This document shows, one piece after another, positions 45,364 to 54,678 of a stretch of 64,000 nucleotides of DNA. The notes beneath the pieces are model-generated. The model saw nothing but the letters and a program-made list of their open reading frames with translations, did no database searches and was not told the origin of the DNA. The stretch is taken from NCBI GenBank assembly GCA_019636335.1, contig JAHBXR010000001.1:124001-188000 (forward strand), written 5' to 3'. The stretch comes from Pirellulales bacterium (GTDB lineage: Bacteria > Planctomycetota > Planctomycetia > Pirellulales > JAEUIK01). How positions within the stretch are numbered: position 1 is the stretch's first letter; each line of letters opens with the position of its first letter. The translations under genes were made by a program, and so were the position numbers.

Positions 45364-46143
45364 ATGTCTCACTTGCCGCGAATCCTGGCCTGCCTGCTGG
45401 TGGCGATCCTGCTGGTGGCGGTCGTCGAGAAGCCCCTTTTGGCGGCGGAGCCCGCCACCGAAGGAAAGGCTGCCGAGGCCCCCCTTGCCGATCCGCTCGA
45501 ATCGCCGAGCCTCAAGCGGCTGGCTCCAGACGATGAAGCCTGGATCGACCCGGCCAACAAACGCGTCGTGCTGGGGGGAACCATCTGCCTGCGACAGGGG
45601 CCGCTCGAGATGTTCGCCTGCGTGGCGGGCACGAAAGAGCACGAATCGATCGTGGCGATCAAGTCGAAGGCCTACGCGATCCATGCGGCCCTGTTGGCGC
45701 TGGGGGCCGAGGCCGGCGCTCCCGTCGAATTCCGACCCAAGTATCGCCCGGCGCGCGGCACGGAAATCGACGTCTGGGTTTACTGGCACGACGAGAAGAA
45801 CCAGTTGCGCCGCGTTCGCGCCCAGGACTGGATTCGCAACATGCGCACGGGCAAGAACCTCGACGCGAACTGGGTCTTCGGCGGGAGCGGCTTCTGGCAG
45901 GATGAGATGACCGGTCAGAAGTATTACCTGGCCGACGACGGCGACCTGATTTGCGTGTCGAACTTTCCCAGTGCGATGCTCGACCTGCCCATCGAAAGCA
46001 GCCAGGCGAACGACGCGCTGCTGTTCGAGGCGAATACGGATCTGATTCCGCCACTCGAGGCGAAGGTGACCGTCGTGCTCGAGCCGAAAATGAAGAAGCT
46101 CTCTTCAAAGCTCAAGCCCGTGGCGCCGGGCAAGGCAAAATAG
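45364..46143 (+). CDS. YdjY-domain secreted protein
   Basis: 259 residues from the ATG at 45364; signal peptide to about residue 28 (LLAAEP). The YdjY-type domain starts at IDPANKRVVLGGTICLRQGPLEMFAC and continues with KEHESIVAIKSKAYAIHAALLALG, then PARGTEIDVWVYWHD and a C-terminal GSGFWQDEMTGQKYYLADDGD with LICVSNFPSAMLDLP. Common in planctomycetes as a periplasmic protein of unknown role, often near ferredoxin or cytochrome genes. No such partner here; it is convergent with hemQ. Confidence 0.85.
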   Translation: MSHLPRILACLLVAILLVAVVEKPLLAAEPATEGKAAEAPLADPLESPSLKRLAPDDEAWIDPANKRVVLGGTICLRQGPLEMFACVAGTKEHESIVAIKSKAYAIHAALLALGAEAGAPVEFRPKYRPARGTEIDVWVYWHDEKNQLRRVRAQDWIRNMRTGKNLDANWVFGGSGFWQDEMTGQKYYLADDGDLICVSNFPSAMLDLPIESSQANDALLFEANTDLIPPLEAKVTVVLEPKMKKLSSKLKPVAPGKAK

Positions 46144-46180
46144 GGCCCCCATCGGCCCCACGAACTCCCTTGCAACCTGT

Positions 46181-47041
46181 CTAATCGAGTTCGCGGGCAT
46201 CGACGCGGCAGTGGTCGAGCATTTCGGTCGGGCTCATGACGTAGCTCGTGTAGAAAGGTCCGAACTCGGCATAGCGTGCGCTCGCCTCGTCGAAGCGCAT
46301 CGTGTAGACGATCTCTTTCAGGAACTCAGGATTGCGGGCCCAGAGCGTGACGCCCCATTCCCAGTCGTCGAGTCCGAGCGCCACGGTGATGAGCTGCGTC
46401 ACGCGGCCGCCGAACTTCATGCCGCTGCGTCCGTGCTCGGCCATGAGGCGGTTTCGCTCCTCGAAGGGGAGCAGGAACCAGTTTTCGCCCACTTTCCGCT
46501 TCTTGTTCATGGGATAGAAGCAGGTGTTCGGCCAAGGGGGCAACTCGGGCGTGAGTCGTTGCGTGCGCATCATCACCTCGCGGCTTTCATACGCCTTGAG
46601 CTTGGCTTGATACGCCGGGCCGTTCGGGTCTTCTCCCTCTTCGACCAGCCGTTTGCCGTACTGCTCGACCGAAGGGACGTACTCGGAAACCTCGGTGAGC
46701 GAGACGAACGAATAGGTCGGTTCGAGCACCACGCCGAAGATGCCCGACATGAGCCGCTGGTGGACGGCGTCGATCTTGAGCGGATCGGGATCGAGCAGCA
46801 TGAGCCCGAAGTCGGCCTTGTGTCCCGAGACGACCGACGTTTGCAGGCGAGCGGTCGCCTGTGGCCCCTGCGGGTCGAGCGTAGCGGCCAACTGCACGCG
46901 TCCGGCCGTAATGTCGTTCGGCGTCAAGCGGGCCAGGGCCTGACGATCGAACCGGTAGTACAGATGGCTGCAATGCCAGCCCTCGGAGGGGACGCGGGAG
47001 ACTTCCGAAGAACCGGTCGTGGGTCGAGACGCCTCGCTCAT
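46181..47041 (-). CDS. hemQ: Coproheme decarboxylase HemQ (chlorite dismutase family)
   Basis: 286 residues. The C-terminal half has the strong signature YPMNKKRKVGENWFLLPFEE, then RLMAEHGRSGMKFGGRV, LGLDDWEWGVTLWA and VYTMRFDEASARYAEFGPF. The Tyr in YPMNKKR corresponds to the catalytic tyrosine that starts decarboxylation of coproheme III, so haem synthesis by the coproporphyrin-dependent route is expected. The protein is longer than Firmicutes HemQ (about 250) by an N-terminal extension. Convergent with the YdjY gene. Confidence 0.9.
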   Translation of the reverse strand: MSEASRPTTGSSEVSRVPSEGWHCSHLYYRFDRQALARLTPNDITAGRVQLAATLDPQGPQATARLQTSVVSGHKADFGLMLLDPDPLKIDAVHQRLMSGIFGVVLEPTYSFVSLTEVSEYVPSVEQYGKRLVEEGEDPNGPAYQAKLKAYESREVMMRTQRLTPELPPWPNTCFYPMNKKRKVGENWFLLPFEERNRLMAEHGRSGMKFGGRVTQLITVALGLDDWEWGVTLWARNPEFLKEIVYTMRFDEASARYAEFGPFYTSYVMSPTEMLDHCRVDARELD

Positions 47042-47283
47042 AGAATGGCACTACTCGCAGGGGGAGAAAGGGAACTGAATGGTGGGTTTGCGCCCCGGAT
47101 CATAACAGACCCAGGGCCACACTTCTGCCCCCGCATTTGGCAGCTTGCTTCGCGCCGGGCGGCGCGCTAGCTTATCGTTTTGGTGGCTCTTGTCCGCGCG
47201 TGGGTCCAGGGCAAGGCGATGCCTTGCGGCGCCGGCGGAGCATTGGCGGCAATTCCGATCGTTTTGTCCGTGGGGTGAGCACG

Positions 47284-47700
47284 ATGGCGGCTTCGGCCTT
47301 TGGCGCTGGCGCGGATCGCAACTCGGACCACCGAGCCGCTGGCAGTGCGGCCAAGCCGAGCAGTTCGCTCCCCGATCCGCAACTGCTCGAATCGGTGCTG
47401 CGCGAAACGCTCTCGAGCGGCGCGTCGGGCCAGCCGCTGGTCCCCGAGGAATGGCAGGCCCTGCGCGACGTGGTGCAGCGCCACCGGGGCGCGCCCTTCT
47501 CGCGGAACCCCGTCGTGAGCGATCTGATCGCGGCGCTCTTGCGCGAACGGCTCACCGGTTGGAAGCTGGCCGAGGCGGCGCAGCGCGAGATCACGGGCCT
47601 GATCGCCGATACGCTGTACGAAGATGCGGCCTCGCGCGATCGCCTGCGCGCGATGTGGGAAAATCTCGCGCAGATGCCGGGGTCGGAGAATCCGACATGA
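47284..47700 (+). CDS. Small hypothetical protein translationally coupled to a sigma factor
   Basis: 138 residues from the ATG at 47284 (GGGGTGAG upstream). A low-complexity N-terminus is followed by helical segments (DPQLLESVLRETLSSG; LVPEEWQALRDVVQRHRG; VVSDLIAALLRERLTGWK; RDRLRAMWENLAQ). No known domain. The stop codon overlaps the start of the FliA-like sigma gene as ATGA, so the two are made together. An anti-sigma or sigma-binding partner is the obvious guess from position alone. Confidence 0.7.
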   Translation: MAASAFGAGADRNSDHRAAGSAAKPSSSLPDPQLLESVLRETLSSGASGQPLVPEEWQALRDVVQRHRGAPFSRNPVVSDLIAALLRERLTGWKLAEAAQREITGLIADTLYEDAASRDRLRAMWENLAQMPGSENPT

Positions 47701-48404
47701 GCGGCATCGATCCATCGCGCCAGCAGTTGATCTACGAGGGACAAGGACTAGTCCGCTCGCTGGCGTGGTCGATCCATCGCAAATGTCCTGCCCACGTCGA
47801 GATCGACGATCTGGTCGGCTACGGCAACTTGGGGCTGGCTGAAGCAGCGCGCGATTTCGACCCGTCGCGCGGCGTGCGCTTTATCACCTTCGCCCATTAC
47901 CGCATTCGCGGGGCCATCTACGACGGCCTGTCGAAGATGAGCTGGTTCAGCCGCGCCCAATACAATCACCTGCGCTACGAGCAGATGACGAATGATCTGC
48001 TCCGGCTGGAGGGGGAGTCGGGCGAAGCGCAGGAGCAGCCCGCCTATCGCATGGAGGAGGAAGTCCGCTGGCTCAAGGAGGTGTCGACGTCGTTGGCCGT
48101 GGTTTATCTGGCCACCAAACGCGACGCCGACGGCGAAGATCGTGCGGCCGAACTGGCGGACGAGTCGGCCCCTTCGCCCGACGGCGCGGCCATCGATCGC
48201 GAGATGAGCCAGAAGCTGCACGAGCTGATCGACTCGTTGCCCGAGGAAGCCGGCCGGCTGATTCGGGCGGCCTACTTCGAAGGGCTCACGCTGACCGAAG
48301 CCGGACAACGCCTGGGGGTCAGCAAGGCCTGGGCCAGCCGCCTGCACGCCAAGACGCTGGAACGCCTGGCACGCTCGCTCCGCATGATCGGTGCGGCGGA
48401 TTAG
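47697..48404 (+). CDS. FliA/WhiG-like alternative sigma factor
   Basis: 235 residues. Region 2 is SLAWSIHRKCPAHVEIDDLV, GYGNLGLAEAARDFDPSRG and FITFAHYRIRGAIYDGL, with RAQYNHLRYE after it; region 3 is shortened; region 4 at the C-terminus is LPEEAGRLIRAAYFEGLTL and AGQRLGVSKAWASRLHAKTL (helix-turn-helix). This is the sigma-28/SigB-SigF-like group. It starts within the stop codon of the preceding small protein and sits 310 bases before the T6SS genes, so control of that cluster is possible but not shown. Confidence 0.9.
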   Translation: MSGIDPSRQQLIYEGQGLVRSLAWSIHRKCPAHVEIDDLVGYGNLGLAEAARDFDPSRGVRFITFAHYRIRGAIYDGLSKMSWFSRAQYNHLRYEQMTNDLLRLEGESGEAQEQPAYRMEEEVRWLKEVSTSLAVVYLATKRDADGEDRAAELADESAPSPDGAAIDREMSQKLHELIDSLPEEAGRLIRAAYFEGLTLTEAGQRLGVSKAWASRLHAKTLERLARSLRMIGAAD

Positions 48405-48714
48405 ACGCGCGGCTCGCCGCCAGTCGGCGCGGGGCTCGCCCCCGGCGCCGTCCGGCAGGGGCGTCAGAACGCACAAAACCGGCCTGGTTTCGCCCCGCCG
48501 ATGGCCTGGGGAGTTCAGGAATTCTGCTTCGGCAGCCGCCGGGTTCCAATTATATTTTATACTCGCACGGGGTACGTTAGGGCCCGCACGATCGATCGAT
48601 TCGATACGAGGCGGCCGGCGTCAAGGCAGTACGTCGCCTGGCAAGCCCGACGATCTCGCCCCGCGATGGACGATCTGCCTCTTTCACCCGGCCAAGATGC
48701 CGCGCGCGAACGCC
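48405..48714. promoter_or_regulatory. Sigma-T6SS intergenic region: GC hairpin and AT-rich candidate promoter
   Basis: A GC-rich stem (48426-48430 with 48445-48449 and 48431-48435 with 48438-48442, loop TC) follows the sigma stop and may slow or end its transcript. At 48543-48563 lies the only AT-rich stretch, including TATACT at 48558-48563; no matching -35 was found at 17 bases. It is the most likely start region for the tssA transcript. Confidence 0.4.
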
Positions 48715-49836
48715 ATGGCTTCTCCTGACGTGCTCGACTTCGAGTCGCTGCTAGCCCCGATTCCAGGCGACAAGCCGACGGGCGAGGACATTCGCAGCGA
48801 TTGGTCTCCCACCTCGCTCTATTACGCCATCAAGGATGCGCGTTCGACCGCGCGCGGGGTCGAGCGCATGCTGGAGAAGGATCCCGAGCAAGCCGCGCGC
48901 GACTATCCCGGTGGCGCGAACTGGACCGAGGTATTGCGACTCGGACCGCAGATCCTCGCGCAGACGTCGAAGGATCTCGAAGTCGCCGCCTGGCTTACCG
49001 AGGCGCTGGTACGCAAGCACGGCTACGCCGGATTGCGCGACGGCCTGCGCCTGGCGCGCGAGTTGGTCGAGCGCTATTGGGATGGGCTCTATCCTCTGCC
49101 CGACGAGGAAGAGGGCCTGCGCACGCGCGTGGCGCCGTTCACGGGTCTCAATGGCGATGACGCCGAAGGAACGTTGATCGCGCCGATCAAGAACATTCCG
49201 ATCACCGAGGCCGGATCGTATGCGGCCTTCTCGACGTGGCAGTACGAGCAGGCCGGATCGCTCGACGCCATCGACGATCCCGATCGTCGCGCGGCGCGCA
49301 TCGAGCAGGGGGCGGTCACGTTGCAGATGTTCGACCGTGCCGTGGCCGAGACGTCCCCCGAGTTCTTCCGCAACCTGTGGGAGGACATCGATGCCGCCGA
49401 GCTCGAGTTCGGCAAGTTAAGCGAGCGTTTCGACGAACTGTGCGGATCGAGCATCTCGCCGCCGAGCTCGAACATTCGCAACGCCATCGCCGCGGCCGGC
49501 GAGGTGGTCCGCAACATTACGAAAAGTTTATTTTCGACGGGGGACGCCGGCGGCGAAGAGGTTGGCGCAGCGGAAGCGATGGGCGACGAGGCCCCAGGCG
49601 GCAACGCGGCCAACCGCAAGATCATGGCCCGCGACGATGCGTTTCGTACGCTGCTGCAGGTGGCGGACTTCTTTCGCCGCACGGAGCCGCATGCCCCGAT
49701 CTCGTACCTGTTGGAGCAGGCGGTCCGCTGGGGCAAAATGCCCCTGCCCGAGTTGTTAACCGAGTTGATCCCGGACGAGTCTGCCCGCGATCACTTGTTC
49801 CGTCTGGTCGGTATTCGTCCCCCCGAGAACCCGTAG
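48715..49836 (+). CDS. tssA: T6SS TssA/ImpA family protein
   Basis: 373 residues from the ATG at 48715 (ATG 48697 is in frame). The ImpA N-terminal domain is complete: LLAPIPGDKPTGEDIRSD, ARSTARGVERML, then AAWLTEALVRKHGYAGLRDGL, YWDGLYPLPDEEEG and APFTGLNGDD. The C-terminal part has FRRTEPHAPISYLLEQAV and WGKMPLPELLTELI, as in the short class that caps the sheath. TssA guides assembly of baseplate and tail and binds the growing sheath end. It opens the cluster and is separated from tssB by 282 bases that may hold a second promoter. Confidence 0.92.
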   Translation: MASPDVLDFESLLAPIPGDKPTGEDIRSDWSPTSLYYAIKDARSTARGVERMLEKDPEQAARDYPGGANWTEVLRLGPQILAQTSKDLEVAAWLTEALVRKHGYAGLRDGLRLARELVERYWDGLYPLPDEEEGLRTRVAPFTGLNGDDAEGTLIAPIKNIPITEAGSYAAFSTWQYEQAGSLDAIDDPDRRAARIEQGAVTLQMFDRAVAETSPEFFRNLWEDIDAAELEFGKLSERFDELCGSSISPPSSNIRNAIAAAGEVVRNITKSLFSTGDAGGEEVGAAEAMGDEAPGGNAANRKIMARDDAFRTLLQVADFFRRTEPHAPISYLLEQAVRWGKMPLPELLTELIPDESARDHLFRLVGIRPPENP

Positions 49837-50118
49837 CCGCCGGACCGGCTTCGCGCGGCAGATGAGGAGTCGGCGACGAGAGGGAACTTGCGGGTTGTAG
49901 CGGTCGTCGAAGTTGGGTAGCGCGCCGGCGTTGCCGGCGGGCATGTCGTCGTCGGTGGTTCGACGGCGATCCCCCCACCGAGGCGCCCGGGGGGGCTGTT
50001 CAGGAGGGTTTTCGTAGGCGGTTTCGTGAAAACATGTTAGGCGGGCGCCGGTCTCTTCGTTAGAATCTCAGTCGCGCCATTGGCGGGAGTCGCTGTACAA
50101 CCGGGGAGAGTTCAAGTC

Positions 50119-50658
50119 ATGAGTTCCAGCAGTATCCACGACAAGCTCGAGCGGGTCCGCAAGCCGCGTGTGCATATTACCTACCAGGTCGAAACGGAAG
50201 GAGCCGTTGTCGAGAAGGAATTGCCATTCGTGGTCGGCGTGATGGGAGATTTCTCGGGCAATCCGACCGAGAAGCTGCCGCCGCTGAAGGATCGCAAGTT
50301 CACGATGATCGATCGTGACAATTTCAACGAGGTGATGGCCAAGATGACCCCCGGCGTGAGCATGCGTGTCGAGAACACGCTGGCCGGCGACGGCACGGAG
50401 ATGGCCGTGGAATTGAAGTTCCGTTCGATGGACGATTTCTCGCCCGCGGCGGTGGTGAGCCAGGTCGAGCCGCTCAAGCGGCTGCTCGAGACGCGCAACA
50501 AGCTGCGCGATCTGCTGACGAAGGTCGATCGCTCGACCGATTTGGAAAACGTGTTGGAAGACGTGTTGAAGAACACCACCAAGCTGAAAGAGCTTTCGCA
50601 GGAGCTGGGGCTCGGCGAAGGGGGCAGCGCACCTGCGGAAGAGGGAGGTAAGGAATGA
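50119..50658 (+). CDS. tssB: T6SS contractile sheath small subunit TssB
   Basis: 179 residues from the ATG at 50119, with GGGGAGAG eight to ten bases upstream, the best ribosome site of the cluster. [35 protein letters not shown] and [19 protein letters not shown] are the canonical VipA/TssB segments; the C-terminal helix ([20 protein letters not shown]) plus an acidic tail follow. Forms the sheath with TssC; ATGA overlap with tssC gives coupled, near-equal synthesis. Confidence 0.96.
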   Translation: MSSSSIHDKLERVRKPRVHITYQVETEGAVVEKELPFVVGVMGDFSGNPTEKLPPLKDRKFTMIDRDNFNEVMAKMTPGVSMRVENTLAGDGTEMAVELKFRSMDDFSPAAVVSQVEPLKRLLETRNKLRDLLTKVDRSTDLENVLEDVLKNTTKLKELSQELGLGEGGSAPAEEGGKE

Positions 50659-52154
50659 GCGCCGGCGAACAAGCAGCATCCAGCGGCAAGGCCGAGGCCA
50701 CGTCGACGAAAGCCGGCGGGTTGCTCGAGGCCGCCATTGCCGCGACCAAGCAGACCGAACGCAATCGCGCCGAGGAGCTGATCAAGACGCTGACCGAGGA
50801 AGCGCTGCGCGGAACGGTCACCTGGAACAAGAACGTCACCCGGACGGTGAACGAAGGCATCCAGGCGATCGACGTCGTCATTTCCAAGCAGTTGGCGGCG
50901 ATCATGCACTCGCCCGAGTTCACCAAGCTCGAGGGGACGTGGCGCGGGCTGCACTACCTGGTGATGAACACCGAGACGAGCGCCCAGCTCAAGTTGAAGG
51001 TCTTCAACTGCTCGAAGCGCGATCTGTTCAAGGATCTCGATCGCGCGGTCGAATTCGATCAGAGCCAGACGTTCAAGAAGCTGTACGAGAACGAATTCGG
51101 CCAGCCGGGGGGCGAGCCTTACGGCGCGCTGATCGGCGACTACGAGTTCACGAACCATCCGGAAGATGTCGACACGCTGGCCAAGATGTCGAACGTGGCG
51201 GCGGCGGCGTTCTGCCCCTTCATCGCGGCCGCGACGCCAAACCTGTTCGGCATGGACAGCTTCACCGAGCTCGCGAATCCGCGCGACTTGGAAAAGATCT
51301 TCATGGATCTGGAATACACGAAGTGGAATTCCTACCGCGATTCGGAGGATTCGCGCTTCGTCTGCCTGACGATGCCCAGGGCGCTTGCCCGGCTGCCGTA
51401 TGGCGCCGCCACGAAGCCGGTCGAAGAGTTCAACTACGAAGAGGGGGAGCTCGACACCAGGGGTAAGCCCAAGGAGCTCAAGCACGACGAATACTGCTGG
51501 ATGAACGCCTCGTACGTGATGGGCACGAAGCTGACCGACGCCTTTGCGCAAACCGGTTGGTGTACGGCCATTCGCGGTGCGGAGAACGGCGGTAAGGTCG
51601 AGGGGCTGCCCGCGCACGTCTTTACGACGGACGAAGGGGACAAGGACCTCAAGTGCCCGACCGAGATCGCGATCACCGATCGTCGCGAAGCGGAGCTCAG
51701 CAAGCTCGGGTTCCTGCCGTTGTGCCACTACAAGAACACGGACTACGCGGTGTTCTTCGGCGCTCAGACGACGCAGAAGCCGAAGAAGTACGATCGCCCG
51801 AACGCGACGGCGAACGCGGCCATTTCGGCCCGTCTGCCCTACATGATGGCCACGTCGCGGATCGCGCATTACCTGAAGGTGATCGCGCGCGACAAGATCG
51901 GCTCGTTCATGGAGGCCAAGGACTGCCAGGATTGGCTGGAGCGCTGGATCATGAACTACGTCAGCGCCGATCCGAACCCGCCGGCCTCGGTGCGGGCGCG
52001 CTATCCGCTGCGCGAGGCCAAGATCGAGGTGAAGGAGATTCCGGGCAAGCCGGGCAGCTACCACGCCGTGGCCCATCTGCGCCCCTGGCTGCAGATGGAG
52101 GAGTTGACCGCCTCGCTCCGCATGGTGGCCAATATTCCGCAACTGCAGAAGTAA
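50655..52154 (+). CDS. tssC: T6SS contractile sheath large subunit TssC (first copy)
   Basis: 499 residues; start overlaps the tssB stop by ATGA. All TssC/VipB blocks are seen: INEGI-like [55 protein letters not shown] with [69 protein letters not shown] and [18 protein letters not shown]. Pairs with TssB to build the contractile sheath. A second, longer TssC-family gene begins 60 bases later. Confidence 0.96.
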   Translation: MSAGEQAASSGKAEATSTKAGGLLEAAIAATKQTERNRAEELIKTLTEEALRGTVTWNKNVTRTVNEGIQAIDVVISKQLAAIMHSPEFTKLEGTWRGLHYLVMNTETSAQLKLKVFNCSKRDLFKDLDRAVEFDQSQTFKKLYENEFGQPGGEPYGALIGDYEFTNHPEDVDTLAKMSNVAAAAFCPFIAAATPNLFGMDSFTELANPRDLEKIFMDLEYTKWNSYRDSEDSRFVCLTMPRALARLPYGAATKPVEEFNYEEGELDTRGKPKELKHDEYCWMNASYVMGTKLTDAFAQTGWCTAIRGAENGGKVEGLPAHVFTTDEGDKDLKCPTEIAITDRREAELSKLGFLPLCHYKNTDYAVFFGAQTTQKPKKYDRPNATANAAISARLPYMMATSRIAHYLKVIARDKIGSFMEAKDCQDWLERWIMNYVSADPNPPASVRARYPLREAKIEVKEIPGKPGSYHAVAHLRPWLQMEELTASLRMVANIPQLQK

Positions 52155-52214
52155 ACGCCGGCAGCGGCAGGGCGTGTCGAGCACGCGCCCTGCCGCGCAG
52201 CGTGAGGCCATCGG

Positions 52215-53801
52215 ATGAGCGCCGGTTCGAGCGAAACGCGACGCGACGTGACGTCGTACCGCGAGCCCGCCTCCCCGGCTCGTCCGGCGGCGGGCGCTCC
52301 GGCTGCGCCCCCGCGGATCGATCTCTTCGACCTGATCGCCGATCCGCAGCAACAAGAGCAGGCCATCAGCCGGCTCGAAGACTTTGTCGGCGAACGTTCG
52401 ACCGCCGCGGCGCTGTCGGGCTGGTTTCGCCTGATCGGCATTCCCAGTCACGTCACCACGGTCGACCAGTTGAAGCAGTTGCTCAGCCGCGACGTCGCGC
52501 GGATCGACGGCCTGCTCAACGCGCAGGTGAACGCCATCTTGCACACGCCCCGTTTTCAGGCGCTCGAGTCGTCTTGGCGGATGCTGCACTACCTGGTCGA
52601 GCAGGCGTCGAATGCCGAGAACGTCAAGATCAAGCTGCTCAATGCCAGTTGGGACGATCTCGCCCGCGACGCGGAACGAGCCGTCGATTTCGACCAGAGC
52701 CAGATCTTTCGCAAGGTCTACGGCGATGAGTTCGACTCGCCCGGCGGCGAACCGTACGGCCTGCTGATTGGCGATTACACGGTGCGCCACGTGCCCAGTG
52801 CCGACCACCCGGTCGATGATCTGAACGTGCTGAGCACGCTGTCGGGCGTGGCGGCAGCCAGCTTCGCCCCCTTCATCGCGGGGGCCGATCCCGCCTTGTT
52901 CGGGCTCGACAGCTTCACGCAGCTCGAATGGCCGATCAATCTGCCGCGCACGTTCGAGCAGCTCGAATACATCAAGTGGCGCCGCTTCCGCGATCAGGAG
53001 GACTCTCGTTTCGTGGGGCTCGCGCTGCCGCGGGTGCTGGCTCGGTTGCCTTACGAGGACACGACCAGTCGCGTCGATCAGTTCACGTTTCGCGAGGACA
53101 CGTCCCGTCCCGACCGTAGCCAGTATCTGTGGGGCAACGCGGCGTATGCCTTTGCCTCGGTCGTGGTGCGTGCCTTTGGCGAAAGTGGCTGGCTGGCCGA
53201 GATTCGCGGGGTCGAGCGCGGCGTGGAAGGGGGGGGCCTGGTCACGGGGCTGCCGGTGCAGAGCTTCGATACCGACAAACGTGGCGTGGCGATCAAGTCA
53301 TCGACCGAGGTGATCGTCACCGATCAGCAGGAGAACGAGTTGGGCGATCTCGGCTTTCTGCCGCTATGCGATTGCTCCGACACGGAGTTCGCCGCGTTCT
53401 ACGGCTGTCCTTCGACGCAAAAGCCGAAGAAATACGACGAGCAGGCGGCAACCAACAATGCCCGCATCTCGTCAATGTTGCAGTACATGCTCTGCGTGTC
53501 GCGCTTCGCGCATTATGTGAAGGTGATCGTCCGCGATAAGATTGGCACCCTGGCCGAAGCGGCCGACGTGCAGAACTTTGTCCATAGCTGGCTGCACAAG
53601 TACGTCACGCCCGACTCCGAGGCCACCGCCGAGGTGAAAGCGCAGTACCCGCTGCGCGAGGCCAAGGTCGAAGTGCGCGAACGGCCCGGAAAGCCCGGCG
53701 CGTACCAGTCGATCGTCCACCTGCGTCCGCATTTCCAACTCGAAGATTTGACCTCCTCGGTGCGACTCGTGACCGATCTGAGCCAGCCGAAACAGACCTG
53801 A
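52215..53801 (+). CDS. impD: Second TssC-family protein (ImpD-like)
   Basis: 528 residues. Clear paralogue of the preceding TssC: ARIDGLLNAQVNAILHTPRF, SWRMLHYLVEQASNAENV, AVDFDQSQIFRKVYGDEFD, GGEPYGLLIGDYTVRHVP, ASFAPFIAGADPALFGLD, RFVGLALPRVLARLPYE, LPLCDCSDTEFAAFYGC. It adds an N-terminal Pro/Ala-rich stretch and a segment (about 35-80) absent from the first copy, while the helical insertion domain bound by ClpV may differ. Position between tssC and impE matches impD in Rhizobium-type imp loci, whose product has been placed at one end of the sheath only by family inference. Stop overlaps an in-frame upstream ATG of impE as TGATG. Confidence 0.9.
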   Translation: MSAGSSETRRDVTSYREPASPARPAAGAPAAPPRIDLFDLIADPQQQEQAISRLEDFVGERSTAAALSGWFRLIGIPSHVTTVDQLKQLLSRDVARIDGLLNAQVNAILHTPRFQALESSWRMLHYLVEQASNAENVKIKLLNASWDDLARDAERAVDFDQSQIFRKVYGDEFDSPGGEPYGLLIGDYTVRHVPSADHPVDDLNVLSTLSGVAAASFAPFIAGADPALFGLDSFTQLEWPINLPRTFEQLEYIKWRRFRDQEDSRFVGLALPRVLARLPYEDTTSRVDQFTFREDTSRPDRSQYLWGNAAYAFASVVVRAFGESGWLAEIRGVERGVEGGGLVTGLPVQSFDTDKRGVAIKSSTEVIVTDQQENELGDLGFLPLCDCSDTEFAAFYGCPSTQKPKKYDEQAATNNARISSMLQYMLCVSRFAHYVKVIVRDKIGTLAEAADVQNFVHSWLHKYVTPDSEATAEVKAQYPLREAKVEVRERPGKPGAYQSIVHLRPHFQLEDLTSSVRLVTDLSQPKQT

Positions 53802-53866
53802 TGTCGTTGCTCGTCCCTGGCGGTGCGAAAGACTCGCTTCATCCAACTGCGGATCCTGGAAACCCC

Positions 53867-54664
53867 ATGAACGCCAAAGAACTCTACCAGCTCGGCGATC
53901 TCACCGCGGCCGTCACGGCGGCGCTCGACGAGGTCAAGAAACATCCGACCGATACGGCGCGGCGCGGGTTCCTCTGCGAACTGCTCGCCTTCACCGGAGA
54001 CATGGAGCGCGTCGACAAGCAACTCGATGCTCTCGGGCATCAAGATCCTCAGGCCCTGATGGGCGTGGCCCTGTTTCGCCAGCTCGTGCGGGGCGAACTG
54101 GCGCGGCAGCAGTTCTATCAGGCAGGGGCCGTCCCCGAATTCCTCGATCTGCCCGGCGATGGATTGAAGCTGCACCTGGAGGCGTCGATCCTGCTTCGCG
54201 AGGGGAAAGCGGACGAGGCCGTGGCGCTGCTGGCCAAAGCGGAAGAGGAACGCCCCCATCCTTCCGGTACGTGCAACGGCGAACCGTTCGACGATCTTCG
54301 CGACTGCGACGACCTGACCGCCAGCTTCTTCGAGGTGCTCACCAGCACGGGCAAATATTATTGGGTGCCGATCGAGGCGGTGCAGTATCTCGAGTTCCGT
54401 CCGCCACAGCGTCCGCGCGACCTGCTCTGGCGGCGGGCGCATATGATCGTGCGCGGCGGGCCCGACGGCGAGGTCTACTTGCCGACAATCTACGCCGGCG
54501 CCGCGGCCGAGGCCGACGATCCATTGCGCCTGGGGCGCGCCACCGATTGGCGTGGCGGAGACGGCGCTCCGGTGTCCGGCCGGGGTCTGCGCACGTTTCT
54601 CGTCGGGGATCGAGATCGCACGATTCTGGAACTGGAAACGCTCACCATCGGCGACCAATCCTGA
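53867..54664 (+). CDS. tagJ: ImpE/TagJ family T6SS accessory protein
   Basis: 265 residues from the ATG at 53867; a start at 53801 (TGATG overlap with the previous stop) would add 22 residues. An N-terminal TPR-like part opens with KELYQLGDLTAAVTAALDEV and RRGFLCELLAFTGDMERVD; the C-terminal half has DDLTASFFEVLTSTGKYYWV, RPRDLLWRRAHMIVRGG and GDRDRTILELETLTIG, the ImpE signature. TagJ binds TssB and assists sheath recycling in clusters that carry it. Cytosolic. Confidence 0.92.
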   Translation: MNAKELYQLGDLTAAVTAALDEVKKHPTDTARRGFLCELLAFTGDMERVDKQLDALGHQDPQALMGVALFRQLVRGELARQQFYQAGAVPEFLDLPGDGLKLHLEASILLREGKADEAVALLAKAEEERPHPSGTCNGEPFDDLRDCDDLTASFFEVLTSTGKYYWVPIEAVQYLEFRPPQRPRDLLWRRAHMIVRGGPDGEVYLPTIYAGAAAEADDPLRLGRATDWRGGDGAPVSGRGLRTFLVGDRDRTILELETLTIGDQS

Positions 54665-54678
54665 GAGCAGCGCGTGCG

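Noticed and set aside
48480-48570. sigma54-type promoter before tssA
   Set aside because: GG and GC elements with the required 10-base offset are not found; only an isolated TATACT in an AT-rich patch.
50181-52808. 875-residue minus-strand frame opposite tssB and tssC
   Set aside because: Mirror of strongly coding T6SS genes; no protein-like features.
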